Below are positions 34,665 through 43,663 of a stretch of 64,000 nt of DNA, one piece after another (positions within the stretch are counted from its first letter, which is position 1; each line of letters starts with the position of its first letter). Both the position numbers and the translations under genes were made by a program. The stretch spans positions 868,001-932,000 of the forward strand of contig CBDBUX010000011.1 in the NCBI GenBank assembly GCA_965212205.1. Reading direction: 5' to 3'. Below the pieces are notes generated by a model, which did no database searches, was not told the origin of the DNA, and saw only the letters and a program-made list of their open reading frames with translations. The stretch comes from JAHEJJ01 sp965212205 (lineage in GTDB: Bacteria; Bacteroidota; Bacteroidia; Flavobacteriales; Flavobacteriaceae).

Positions 34665-37067
34665 ATGAGACACACTATTTTTACCTCCCTGACTTTAATA
34701 TTTTGCATAACAGTAATTAAAGCACAAAAGGAGTTCGATAAAAAGAACCTTATCAAATCAGAAGGGTTTTTCAACACGTATTATGACGCTAAGAAAGACA
34801 AGTTGTATTTAGAAGTAAACCAACTTGACGAGGAGTTTTTATATGTTTATTCCTTGAGTAGTGGTATTGGAAGTAATGATTTAGGTTTAGATCGAGGACA
34901 AATTGGAAATGAACAAGTTGTATACTTTAAAAAAGCTGGAAATAAATTACTATTAGTACAGCCCAATACAAAGTTTCGTGCCGAGACCAACAATAGCTTG
35001 GAAAGATTGTCGGTGGAACAGGCCTTCGCGAAATCGGTTCTTTTTGGGACGACCATTGTTGAAGAGAGCGGGGGGCAATACATCATCGATATTACCGACT
35101 TCCTCTGCCGTGATGCTCATGGGGTATCCCGTCGTCTTAAGAGCATGGATCAAGGATCTTATACATTAGACAAGAATAGGAGTGCGTTAAATATGGAAAG
35201 GACAAAGACCTTTCCCAAGAATATCGAATTCGATATCTGGCTAACCTTTAAAGGAGAACCCAAAGGGGAATTGATCAGATCGGTTACACCTAATCCTAGC
35301 TTTGTAACCGTTGCACAACATCATTCATTTATCGAATTACCCAATAAACTTTATGAGCGGCGCAATTTCGATCCCAGATCAGGTTCGTATTCTTTTGCTT
35401 ACTACGACTATGCCAGTCCGGTTGAAGAGCCGATCATAAAACGGTATATCAACCGGCATCGATTGGTAAAAAAGGATCCTACTGCGGCGATGAGCGAGGC
35501 GGTTGAGCCCATTGTATATTATCTAGATAATGGTACTCCGGAACCGGTTCGTACTGCATTGTTGGAAGGTGCCAGCTGGTGGAACCAGGCCTTCGAAGCA
35601 AATGGATATAAAAATGCTTTTCAGGTCAAAATTTTACCCGATGATATTGATCCGCTTGATGTACGTTATAATGTGATCCAATGGGTTCACCGATCTACCC
35701 GTGGTTGGAGCTATGGGAACAGCGTTATTGATCCCAGGACGGGAGAGATTCTTAAAGGTCATGTAAGCCTTGGAAGTCTTCGTATCCGGCAGGACTTTCT
35801 GATTGCTCAGGCGCTTTCCAATACACCGTTTTCAGAGAAGGATGAAAACCATACGGATATGCTCGAACTGGCCTTGGCACGCATCCGGCAATTGTCGGCT
35901 CATGAGGTTGGTCATACATTGGGATTTGCCCATAATTTTGCCGCCAGTACCAATGGCAGGGCATCGGTGATGGACTATCCTCACCCAAAAATTGAATTGA
36001 CCGGAGATCAGATCGATTTTAGTAAGGCATATGACAAAGGTATTGGGGAATGGGACAAGGTGAGCGTGGCTTATGCCTATTCGGATTTTCAGGAAGGTAC
36101 AAACGAACGAGACGCTCTAAACAACATTCTGGAAGCTGCCTATGAAAGTGGCCTTCAATATATGTCCGATCAGGACGCACGACCCCGAGGAGGAGCACAC
36201 GCCACGGCGCATCTCTGGGATAATGGAGCCAACCCAAGCGAAGAATTGAACAGAGTTCTCGCCGTCCGGAAAAAGGCAATTGACAACTTTTCGATCGACA
36301 ATATTAGGACCAATGAACCCATGACGGTGCTCGAGGATGTGTTTGTTCCGCTATACCTGTTCCATCGCTATCAGACTGAAGCAGCAGTAAAGCTCGTCGG
36401 GGGATTAGACTATCATTACTCTGTAAAAGGAGATAATTTGCCAGATCATTCTGTTGTAAGCAGGAAAGAGCAAGAAGCCGCCCTAATGGCAGTTTTAAAT
36501 ACAGTAGATGCATCGGTTATTGCCATTCCCGATGAAAAACTTTCACTATTCCCTCCCAGAGCCATTGGTTATGGAAGAACCAGAGAGTCTTTTAAAGGCT
36601 ATACAGGTACGGCATTTGATCCGATAGGAGCGGCCCAAACGGCTGCAGATTTAAGCCTCGAACTGCTATTTCACCCGGAGCGAGCCTCGAGATTGATCCA
36701 GCAGAAAAGTTTATCACCAGATCATCTGGGGCTGGAAGAGGTATTAGACATCATTTTACGCCAAACTCTGATGAAATCACATAATGATTCATATTTCTCA
36801 AGCGTTCAAAGTGCCATAAATTATAGGGTGCTAGAACATTTAATATCACTGGGTGCAGCGGAGATTACCAATCCTCAGGTCCGTGCCGTTTGCCATCTAA
36901 AACTCAAGCAGCTTACTTCTAAATGGAAGGGCGATGAACAATCAGCCGACCGTGCGGAGATGATCAGGATCATCAATGCTTATTTTAAGGAACCTGCAAA
37001 CTATAAATCAATATCTGCTCCTAAGATCCCGGATGGATCGCCTATTGGGATGGATTGTGAATTCTGA
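34665..37067 (+). CDS. secreted zinc-dependent metalloprotease (DUF5117/DUF5118 type)
   Basis: 800 residues. Signal peptide at 1-20 (IFTSLTLIFCITVIKAQ). An N-terminal domain of the DUF5118/DUF5117 kind (about 22-260) is followed by the catalytic domain with the long zinc motif HEVGHTLGFAHN (about 418-429, HExxHxxGxxH, metzincin-like), with Glu as base and a third His. A Met-turn-like AASTNGRASVMDY follows. The C-terminal half is largely helical. Relatives are secreted peptidases of Bacteroidota. A short inverted repeat, ACCTG-ATAAAC-CAGGT, lies at 34649-34664, just before the ATG. Threonine aldolase follows 6 bp later. Confidence 0.92.
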   Translation: MRHTIFTSLTLIFCITVIKAQKEFDKKNLIKSEGFFNTYYDAKKDKLYLEVNQLDEEFLYVYSLSSGIGSNDLGLDRGQIGNEQVVYFKKAGNKLLLVQPNTKFRAETNNSLERLSVEQAFAKSVLFGTTIVEESGGQYIIDITDFLCRDAHGVSRRLKSMDQGSYTLDKNRSALNMERTKTFPKNIEFDIWLTFKGEPKGELIRSVTPNPSFVTVAQHHSFIELPNKLYERRNFDPRSGSYSFAYYDYASPVEEPIIKRYINRHRLVKKDPTAAMSEAVEPIVYYLDNGTPEPVRTALLEGASWWNQAFEANGYKNAFQVKILPDDIDPLDVRYNVIQWVHRSTRGWSYGNSVIDPRTGEILKGHVSLGSLRIRQDFLIAQALSNTPFSEKDENHTDMLELALARIRQLSAHEVGHTLGFAHNFAASTNGRASVMDYPHPKIELTGDQIDFSKAYDKGIGEWDKVSVAYAYSDFQEGTNERDALNNILEAAYESGLQYMSDQDARPRGGAHATAHLWDNGANPSEELNRVLAVRKKAIDNFSIDNIRTNEPMTVLEDVFVPLYLFHRYQTEAAVKLVGGLDYHYSVKGDNLPDHSVVSRKEQEAALMAVLNTVDASVIAIPDEKLSLFPPRAIGYGRTRESFKGYTGTAFDPIGAAQTAADLSLELLFHPERASRLIQQKSLSPDHLGLEEVLDIILRQTLMKSHNDSYFSSVQSAINYRVLEHLISLGAAEITNPQVRAVCHLKLKQLTSKWKGDEQSADRAEMIRIINAYFKEPANYKSISAPKIPDGSPIGMDCEF

Positions 37068-37073
37068 TTATTG

Positions 37074-38114
37074 ATGACGGAGATTAACTTAATCAGCGAT
37101 ACAGTTACCCGGCCCACAAGAGGCATGCTCGATGCCATGATGAGTGCTCGTGTAGGGGATGATGTATTTAAAGCAGATCCCACCGTAAACGAACTTGAAG
37201 ATAAGGTAGCCCGGATGTTTGGAATGGAAGCCGCCTTGTTTTTTCCAAGCGGTACCATGACCAATCAAACCGCTATCAAATTGCATACAGAGCCCGGAAA
37301 TCAATTGATTTGTGACAAATATGCCCATGTTTATAATTATGAAGGAGGGGGTGTGAGTTTCAATAGCGGGGTCTCCTGCAAACTCGTAGACGGGACCAGA
37401 GGCATGATGACGGCAGAACAGGTATTCGAAGCGATCAACCCGCCAGATTTTTATCATAGCCCATTAAGCGCGCTGGTATGTGTTGAGAACACTACAAACA
37501 AGGGAGGAGGAGCCTGTTGGGATTTTGGGGAACTACAGAAAATTAGAAAAATATGCGATCAGAACGGCTTAGCATACCATCTCGATGGTGCTAGAATCTG
37601 GAATGCGATCGTTGCCCGCCAGGAAACACCTAAACAATATGGTGCGTTGTTCGACTCAATAAGTGTCTGTTTAAGCAAGGGACTTGGATGTCCGGTGGGT
37701 TCGGTACTTGTAGGAGACAAAGAACTCATCCACAATGCACTTCGCATAAGGAAAATCTTGGGCGGCGGCATGAGACAAGCTGGGTATCTTGCGGCAGCAG
37801 GGATCTATGCTCTGGACCACCATATAGAGCGCTTAGCCGATGACCATCAAAAGGCAATTGATCTCGGGGCGGTACTGGAAAATCTACCCTATATCAGCAA
37901 GGTGGAACCCATTGAAACCAATATCATCATCTTTGAACTAAAAACCGCCATGGTGAGTCAGGAAGCCTTCATTTCATATTTGGCCGAACAGAATATTCAC
38001 CTGATCGGTATGGGACAAGGGAAATTGCGAATGGTTACCCATTTGGATTACGATGAGAATATGCATGAGCGGGTTTTGGAGGTATTAAGCAACTATACTA
38101 TAGGCCAGACTTAG
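37074..38114 (+). CDS. ltaE: low-specificity L-threonine aldolase
   Basis: A PLP enzyme cleaving L-threonine (and allo-threonine) to glycine and acetaldehyde. 346 residues from the ATG at 37074 (a TTG one codon before is possible). The fold-type I features are 'INLISDTVTRPTRGMLDAMMSA', 'VGDDVFKADPTVNELEDKVA', 'ALFFPSGTMTNQTAIKLH', 'NTTNKGGGACWDFGEL', 'AYHLDGARIWNA' and the PLP-Lys in CLSKGLGCPVGSVLVGDKE. Cytoplasmic. It is 6 bp after the metalloprotease gene, so co-transcription is likely. Confidence 0.95.
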   Translation: MTEINLISDTVTRPTRGMLDAMMSARVGDDVFKADPTVNELEDKVARMFGMEAALFFPSGTMTNQTAIKLHTEPGNQLICDKYAHVYNYEGGGVSFNSGVSCKLVDGTRGMMTAEQVFEAINPPDFYHSPLSALVCVENTTNKGGGACWDFGELQKIRKICDQNGLAYHLDGARIWNAIVARQETPKQYGALFDSISVCLSKGLGCPVGSVLVGDKELIHNALRIRKILGGGMRQAGYLAAAGIYALDHHIERLADDHQKAIDLGAVLENLPYISKVEPIETNIIIFELKTAMVSQEAFISYLAEQNIHLIGMGQGKLRMVTHLDYDENMHERVLEVLSNYTIGQT

Positions 38115-38418
38115 CCAATGAACGTATGCTTCGTTTAAGGTTTGAGATTCCGTTTTCCATCCCGGCTTCTGAATTGTATAACAGGCTTTTACCGATAACT
38201 CTTCCGCTTTGATCTTTTAAATTGAACATAAAACTGCCATCGTAGTTGGTTTTACGCTCAATAAAGCCATAGTCATTGGTCAGGGCAGTTAGTTCCTGTA
38301 CGGTTCGTTCAATGTCTTCCCTGCTTTTAAAATCAATACTTTTTAACAGAGTCTTGCCACCCGCCGCCTTTAATCGAAACTGATACGTTTTGTTTTTTCG
38401 CTGTTTTATCTCAATCAT
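38098..38418 (-). CDS. YegP/DUF1508 family protein
   Basis: 106 residues with two tandem DUF1508 repeats, each a small beta-beta-alpha unit: the first has GKTLLKSIDFKSREDIERTV (about 21-40), the second GRVIGKSLLYNSEAGMENGI (about 73-92). The repeats start YQFRLKAAGG and FMFNLKDQSG respectively. The family (E. coli YegP) is of unknown biochemical function. The gene overlaps the convergent threonine aldolase gene by 17 bp at the 3' ends, an antisense arrangement. Family call is good. Confidence 0.9.
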   Translation of the reverse strand: MIEIKQRKNKTYQFRLKAAGGKTLLKSIDFKSREDIERTVQELTALTNDYGFIERKTNYDGSFMFNLKDQSGRVIGKSLLYNSEAGMENGISNLKRSIRSLAKSGL

Positions 38419-38537
38419 CGTAATGCATCGAAATTATCAAAATTATTCTGAACAGCTCAGACCTGGTTTATTGCAAAAAAAAATCAAGAAACCAGACCAG
38501 ATAGTGCTCCACTTCATTACCGACCTAAATGAGCCCG

Positions 38538-38864
38538 CTATTTAAATAAAGAGTCCATACCCGGTATATTCGGCATTCCTTCTTTGGCTACAGCTCCTAA
38601 TTCGGCTTCCTGTACGGCGGTGGCTTTCTCAATGGCCCTGTTCAGGGTTAATATCAATAGATCTTCAAGTTGCTCTTTATCATCCAAAAGGCTCTGATCT
38701 ATTTCAATCGATTTTATAGTACGATTGGCTGTTAGGGTAACCGATATAAGATCTTCGGCCGATTTTTCGTTCAACAACACCGTATGAAGCCGTTCCTTTG
38801 TCGCTTTTACTTTTTCCTGGGTTTCCTTTAGTTTTCCCATCATACCCATTAAATCTCCAAACAT
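38538..38864 (-). CDS. YbaB/EbfC nucleoid-associated protein
   Basis: 108 residues with the YbaB/EbfC pattern: a first helix 'GDLMGMMGKLKETQEKVKATKERLHT', a central beta-hairpin 'VTLTANRTIKSIEIDQSLL' and a final helix 'EQLEDLLILTLNRAIEKATAVQEAEL'. It forms dimers that bind DNA. In many bacteria it lies near dnaX/recR; here it stands alone between YegP and the S9 oligopeptidase. The C-terminal Met-rich end is typical. Confidence 0.92.
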   Translation of the reverse strand: MFGDLMGMMGKLKETQEKVKATKERLHTVLLNEKSAEDLISVTLTANRTIKSIEIDQSLLDDKEQLEDLLILTLNRAIEKATAVQEAELGAVAKEGMPNIPGMDSLFK

Positions 38865-38965
38865 TGCAGTCGTTTTAATTCGTTTCTAAAGTAAAAATAC
38901 GGATTTGACTCAAGGGAGTAGGGTAAAGGACCGATTAATGATCGTTAAATATGGGTTATAATTGG

Positions 38966-38973
38966 TACTTTTG
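38966..38973 (+). promoter_or_regulatory. -7 box upstream of the S9 oligopeptidase
   Basis: TACTTTTG (TAnnTTTG) at 38966-38973, followed by CACATTT and then the ATG at 38981. It lies inside the extended reading frame that begins at 38951, which argues that 38981 is the real start. Confidence 0.5.
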
Positions 38974-38980
38974 CACATTT

Positions 38981-41074
38981 ATGCCAAATCGGATCAAAAA
39001 TAAGAGTGTCTCTAATGGGCCATTGGCTCCCAAAAGATCTAAAAAGTTAAGCCAGCATGGCGATGAACGGATCGATAATTACTTCTGGCTGAATCAACGC
39101 GAGGATACAGAAGTACTGGATTATCTCAGGGAAGAGAACGAATTTTACCGGATTAATACCTGCCACCTTGAAGATTTTCGCCAGGAGCTATTTGGCGAAA
39201 TGAAAGCGAGGATTAAGGAAGACGATCAGACGGTCCCCTACAAGTTTAACAAATACTGGTATCAGACCCGGTTTAATACCGAGTTGGAATATCCCATCTA
39301 CTTGCGCTGGAGGGATGAAAATATAGTATCAGAAGAGGTCATGTTCGATGGCAATAAAATGGCCAACGGCCATGAGTATTTTCATCTGAAGGGAATATCT
39401 GTAAGTCCGGATAACAAGATGGCAACTTTTGGCGTTGATACGGTCTCACGAAGACAATACACCATTTTTATCAAAAATTTGGAAAACGGGCAGATATATC
39501 CCGATAAACTTGAAAATACTACGGGTACGGCGGTTTGGGCCGATGACAATAAGACCATTTTTTATACTGCAAAAGACCCATTAACCCTTAGGGCCAACAA
39601 AATTTTCAGGCATAAGCTGGGAACTCCCATCACCGAGGATATTTTAGTTTACGAGGAGGCCGATGAAACCTACATCACCTTTATTTATAAATCCAAGTCC
39701 AGGAAATATATCATAATTGGTTCCTGTAGTACTTTAACCTCCGAGTACCGTATTTTGAGATCAGATGATCCAGACGGAGAATTTGAGATCTTTTCACCCC
39801 GAAGCAGGGGTCTGGAGTATTCAATCTTCCACTACGGACAACGATTTTATATACTAACCAACAAGGACGGTGCGACTAATTTTAAGCTGATGAGCACCGA
39901 TGAAGAGCACACCACTAAGGACAGTTGGGAAGAATTCATCGGGCATCAAGACGATGTCTTGCTCGAGGACGTAGAGATCTTTGAGGAATACTATGTTCTG
40001 TCTGAACGAATAAAAGGACTCAACAAACTAAGAATAGTCCGTTGGGATGGATCCGATTCCTATTATATCCCTTTTGAAAGCGAAACCTATGTGGCAGGGA
40101 CTTATGTAAACCCCGACTTTGCAAGCCATAAACTGCGTTTTGTATATAGCGGCATGACCACGCCGTATTCCATATTTGATTTTGATATGGAAACCAAAAA
40201 ACAGAAGGTCCTAAAAGTACAGGAAGTTCTGGGAGGGGAATTCGACCAGAAGAATTATACCTCGAAAAGGCTGTGGGCTACCGCGACTGATGGTGCGCAA
40301 ATACCGGTTTCACTGGTGTACAGAAAAGATACAACACCCGATGGTACCAGCCCCTTGTTATTATATGGCTATGGTGCTTATGGGAGTACCATTGATCCCC
40401 ATTTCTCCTCGGTGCGTTTAAGCCTGCTCGATCGAGGTTTTATATACGCCATTGCCCACGTTAGGGGAGGGGAATACCTGGGACGTTCCTGGTATGAAAA
40501 TGGCAGGCTGTTGTTTAAGAAGAACACTTTTACAGATTTTATCGATTGTTCAAAGTTTTTGATTCGCAAAAAATATACGAGCCCGGATCATTTATACGCA
40601 TATGGCGCTTCTGCAGGCGGACTACTGATCGGGGCGGTAATCAATATGGCACCAAATCTTTATAATGGGGTGATCGCTGCGGTTCCATTTGTAGATGTGA
40701 TAACCACCATGCTTGATCATACGATCCCTTTAACGACGGGCGAATACGACGAATGGGGTAATCCTAACGAAGAGGAATACTATAATTATATCAAATCGTA
40801 TTCACCCTATGATAATGTACGCCCACAATCATATCCTAACATGCTGGTTACCACAGGATTACACGATTCCCAAGTACAATTTTGGGAGCCGGCCAAGTGG
40901 GTCGCGAAACTAAGGGATTTAAAGACGGATAAAAACCAGCTATACCTTGATACCAACCTGGGTACGGGACATGGCGGAGCATCGGGTCGATTCGAGGCAT
41001 TAAAAGAAACAGCCAAGGAATATGCTTTTATTCTCGATTTAGAGGGTAAAATTCCCAAGTCAGAAAAAAAATAG
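38981..41074 (+). CDS. ptrB: S9 family prolyl oligopeptidase / oligopeptidase B-like
   Basis: 697 residues from ATG 38981 (an earlier in-frame ATG at 38951 would put the -7 box inside the gene and is rejected). An N-terminal seven-bladed beta-propeller (about 70-400) precedes the alpha/beta hydrolase domain with 'GYGAYGSTIDPHFS', nucleophile Ser in YGASAGGLLIG, Asp in TGLHDSQV and His in GTGHGGASG. The length and the HGDERIDNYFWLNQREDTEVLDYL start are typical of oligopeptidase B, which cuts after Arg or Lys in short peptides. Usually cytoplasmic or periplasmic, with no signal peptide seen here. Confidence 0.93.
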   Translation: MPNRIKNKSVSNGPLAPKRSKKLSQHGDERIDNYFWLNQREDTEVLDYLREENEFYRINTCHLEDFRQELFGEMKARIKEDDQTVPYKFNKYWYQTRFNTELEYPIYLRWRDENIVSEEVMFDGNKMANGHEYFHLKGISVSPDNKMATFGVDTVSRRQYTIFIKNLENGQIYPDKLENTTGTAVWADDNKTIFYTAKDPLTLRANKIFRHKLGTPITEDILVYEEADETYITFIYKSKSRKYIIIGSCSTLTSEYRILRSDDPDGEFEIFSPRSRGLEYSIFHYGQRFYILTNKDGATNFKLMSTDEEHTTKDSWEEFIGHQDDVLLEDVEIFEEYYVLSERIKGLNKLRIVRWDGSDSYYIPFESETYVAGTYVNPDFASHKLRFVYSGMTTPYSIFDFDMETKKQKVLKVQEVLGGEFDQKNYTSKRLWATATDGAQIPVSLVYRKDTTPDGTSPLLLYGYGAYGSTIDPHFSSVRLSLLDRGFIYAIAHVRGGEYLGRSWYENGRLLFKKNTFTDFIDCSKFLIRKKYTSPDHLYAYGASAGGLLIGAVINMAPNLYNGVIAAVPFVDVITTMLDHTIPLTTGEYDEWGNPNEEEYYNYIKSYSPYDNVRPQSYPNMLVTTGLHDSQVQFWEPAKWVAKLRDLKTDKNQLYLDTNLGTGHGGASGRFEALKETAKEYAFILDLEGKIPKSEKK

Positions 41075-41082
41075 TAATTTTG
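41075..41082 (+). promoter_or_regulatory. -7 box for the PLP cysteine/cysteate synthase-like gene
   Basis: TAATTTTG (TAnnTTTG), starting directly after the oligopeptidase stop codon and 50 bp before the next ATG. A -33 TTG is not evident. Confidence 0.45.
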
Positions 41083-41093
41083 TCACCGTTATT

Positions 41094-41111
41094 GATCCCG
41101 GAGACGGGATC
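41094..41111 (+). promoter_or_regulatory. 5' UTR hairpin with GNRA-type loop
   Basis: GATCCCG-GAGA-CGGGATC: a 7-bp perfect stem closed by GAGA (a GNRA tetraloop). It falls in the predicted leader, 20 nt before the start codon, with no T-run after it, so it is not a terminator. It might affect translation or be an RNA-binding site. Confidence 0.55.
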
Positions 41112-41131
41112 CATAGAGCTAACCTAACTTT

Positions 41132-42172
41132 ATGGAAAATAAAATAAATGCTTTTAGCAACATCCTAGATCTCATAGGAAACACTCCCCTTATCAAACTC
41201 AATCGCATCACAGAATCCCTAAAGGGAAACTATTATGCCAAAGTGGAGGCCTTTAATCCAGGTCATTCGTCTAAAGATCGAATTGCCGCTTATATTATTG
41301 AGGAAGCCGAGCGCAGGGGATTATTAAATAAAGACAGTACCATCATTGAGACGACATCTGGTAATACCGGATTTAGTTTAGCTATGGTGAGTATTGTAAA
41401 AGGATACGAATGTGTTCTCGCTGTGAGTTCCAAATCGTCTCAGGATAAGATCGATATGTTGAGGTCTATGGGGGCCAAAGTTTATGTTTGTCCGGCACAT
41501 GTCAGTGCAGACGACCCCCGTTCCTATTACCAGGTGGCCAAAAGGCTAAGCACTGAGATCAAGGGGTCTATTTATATCAATCAATATTTTAACGACCTCA
41601 ATATAGAGGCCCACTATAAGACTACCGGACCTGAGATATGGGAACAGACCAATGGCCATATTACGCATTTAGTGGCTTGCAGTGGAACGGGCGGAACCAT
41701 CTCGGGTACTGCTCGCTATTTAAAAGAACAAAATCCGAAAATCAGAATTATTGGCGTTGATGCCTATGGATCTGTGCTCCAGAAATATCATGAGACAGGA
41801 GAATTTGATCGTGAAGAAATTTATCCTTACCGTATTGAAGGGCTGGGCAAGAACTTAATCCCCGATGCGACTGATTTCGATGCTATCGATCAGTTTATCA
41901 AAGTGTCTGATGAAGATAGTGCACACACAGCCAGGGAAATATCCCGCAAGGAAGGTATTTTTGTTGGCTATACCAGTGGTGCCGTGATGCAGGCGATTAA
42001 AAAATTAAACCGATTAGGCGAATTCGATAAAAACAGCCAGGTTGTCGTGATTTTCCCAGATCATGGATCGAGATATATGAGTAAGGTCTATAGCGATCAA
42101 TGGATGAGTGATCAAGGATTTTTCGACAGTAAAAACGTGGAGAATAAACAAAGCGTTGAGTTTGTAAAATAA
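41132..42172 (+). CDS. PLP-dependent cysteine synthase-family enzyme (cysteate synthase candidate)
   Basis: 346 residues, fold-type II PLP enzyme. The start is 'ILDLIGNTPLIKLNRI', the PLP Lys48 is in PGHSSKDRIA, the substrate loop ETTSGNTG at 73-80, and the phosphate-binding SGTGGTISG in the middle. It is closest in form to cysteine synthase and cystathionine beta-synthase catalytic cores, with a C-terminal extension 'YMSKVYSDQWMSDQGF' as in CBS. It is followed by an alpha-oxoamine synthase gene. In Bacteroidota that make sulfonolipids, a PLP enzyme of this class supplies L-cysteate for the next enzyme, so that is a reasonable role; plain cysteine or cystathionine metabolism is the alternative. 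Confidence 0.82.
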   Translation: MENKINAFSNILDLIGNTPLIKLNRITESLKGNYYAKVEAFNPGHSSKDRIAAYIIEEAERRGLLNKDSTIIETTSGNTGFSLAMVSIVKGYECVLAVSSKSSQDKIDMLRSMGAKVYVCPAHVSADDPRSYYQVAKRLSTEIKGSIYINQYFNDLNIEAHYKTTGPEIWEQTNGHITHLVACSGTGGTISGTARYLKEQNPKIRIIGVDAYGSVLQKYHETGEFDREEIYPYRIEGLGKNLIPDATDFDAIDQFIKVSDEDSAHTAREISRKEGIFVGYTSGAVMQAIKKLNRLGEFDKNSQVVVIFPDHGSRYMSKVYSDQWMSDQGFFDSKNVENKQSVEFVK

Positions 42173-42194
42173 CAAGGTACCCAACAACAGACCA

Positions 42195-42220
42195 GGGCAA
42201 TGAATTTCATTGCCCTTTTT
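42195..42220 (+). terminator. intrinsic terminator after the PLP synthase gene
   Basis: Stem GGGCAATG / CATTGCCC with loop AATTT, then T6. It separates this gene from the following synthase. Confidence 0.92.
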
Positions 42221-42339
42221 TATTATAGGTCTGATTATTAATAAGTTAACTTATATTTCTTCACTTTACCAGGCGTAAAACCCACTTTTTTAAGCAAGCC
42301 GATCGGGCAATATTATTATGATTGCTGCCTAAATTTTTA

Positions 42340-42347
42340 TAGTTTTG
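42340..42347 (+). promoter_or_regulatory. -7 box for the alpha-oxoamine synthase gene
   Basis: TAGTTTTG (TAnnTTTG), 23 bp before the ATG; TTG at 42322-42324 is only 15 bp upstream, which is short for a -33 element. Confidence 0.45.
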
Positions 42348-42370
42348 CAGACAATTCCAAACTGAACTAA

Positions 42371-43630
42371 ATGAGAGATTTATTCGACAGAATCACAGAA
42401 AATAAAGGTCCTTTAGGAAAGTGGGCTTCGCAGGCAGAAGGCTATTTTGTATTTCCTAAGTTAGAAGGTCCTATCTCCAATCGCATGAAGTTCCAGGGGA
42501 AAGAAGTTATTACCTGGAGCATTAACGACTATCTGGGTCTGTCTAATTTGCCTGAGATCAAAAAGGTTGATGGTGAGGCTGCGATGGAACACGGTGCTGC
42601 ATACCCTATGGGTGCCAGGATGATGAGCGGCCATACCGATTTTCACGAGCAATTGGAAAGAGAGCTGGCAGAATTTGTCAGCAAAGAATCCGCTTATTTA
42701 CTAAATTTTGGTTATCAGGGTATATTATCGACTATCGATGCACTGGTATCCAAAGACGATATTATAGTGTATGACGTTGATTCTCATGCCTGTATCATCG
42801 ATGGAGTGCGTTTACATGTTGGAAAACGCTTTACTTTTAAGCATAACGATATTGAGAGCCTGAAAAAGAATCTGGAACGGGCTACAAAAATGGCCGAACA
42901 GACGGGTGGAGGTATTCTGGTTATCTCAGAAGGGGTCTTCGGAATGAGAGGAGAACAAGGAAAGCTCAAAGAGATAGTGGCGCTTAAAAAGGAATTTAAT
43001 TTCCGGCTTTTGGTAGATGATGCCCATGGATTCGGAACACTTGGCAAAACAGGAGCAGGTGCTGGTGAAGAACAGGGAGTGCAGGACGATATTGACGTCT
43101 ATTTTGCCACATTTGCCAAATCCATGGCGGGTATTGGAGCGTTTTTAGCTGCGGATAAAGAAATTATCGACTATTTAAAATACAATTTGCGTTCTCAGAT
43201 GTTTGCCAAATCGTTGCCGATGATCTTTGTAAAAGGGGCATTAAAACGACTGGAAATGTTACGCACCCGTCCGGAACTCAAGCAAAAGCTTTGGGAAAAT
43301 GTTGATGCACTTCAAAACGGACTAAAAGAAAGAGGCTTCGATATCGGAAATACTTCGAGTTGTGTTACACCGGTCTACCTGAGCGGTAGTATTCCGGAAG
43401 CCATGGCCCTTGTAAGGGATTTGCGGGAAAACTATGGAATATTTTGTTCCATTGTTGTTTACCCTGTCATACCTAAAGGTCTGATCTTGTTAAGGATGAT
43501 TCCGACAGCTACCCACAATATGGAGGATATCAAGGCGACTCTCGAGGCATTTTCCGCCATACGCGAACGCCTGCAAAATGGCACTTATAAAAGGCTTTCG
43601 TCTGCAGTAGCCGCCGCGATGGGCGAATAA
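42371..43630 (+). CDS. alpha-oxoamine synthase, serine palmitoyltransferase / cysteate acyltransferase-like
   Basis: 419 residues of the PLP fold-type I alpha-oxoamine synthase family (SPT, KBL, AONS). The key residues are the PLP Lys250 in FATFAKSMAG, Asp216/His219 in VDDAHGFGTLGKTGAG and the N-terminal 'NDYLGLSNLPEIK' motif. It condenses an amino acid with an acyl thioester. Bacteroidota have close relatives that use L-serine (sphingolipids) or L-cysteate (sulfonolipids such as capnine, which affect gliding). The cysteate synthase-like gene upstream and the large GNAT downstream favour the cysteate version, but serine is not excluded by sequence. Own promoter and upstream terminator. Confidence 0.82.
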   Translation: MRDLFDRITENKGPLGKWASQAEGYFVFPKLEGPISNRMKFQGKEVITWSINDYLGLSNLPEIKKVDGEAAMEHGAAYPMGARMMSGHTDFHEQLERELAEFVSKESAYLLNFGYQGILSTIDALVSKDDIIVYDVDSHACIIDGVRLHVGKRFTFKHNDIESLKKNLERATKMAEQTGGGILVISEGVFGMRGEQGKLKEIVALKKEFNFRLLVDDAHGFGTLGKTGAGAGEEQGVQDDIDVYFATFAKSMAGIGAFLAADKEIIDYLKYNLRSQMFAKSLPMIFVKGALKRLEMLRTRPELKQKLWENVDALQNGLKERGFDIGNTSSCVTPVYLSGSIPEAMALVRDLRENYGIFCSIVVYPVIPKGLILLRMIPTATHNMEDIKATLEAFSAIRERLQNGTYKRLSSAVAAAMGE

Positions 43631-43663
43631 AGGCAAAATTTCCTTTCCAGACCGATTCCAGCT

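Noticed and set aside
38463..38495. CTGGTTT / AAACCAG inverted repeat between the YegP and YbaB genes
   Set aside because: The loop is long and there is no T-run after the stem on either strand, so it is not a convincing terminator or operator.
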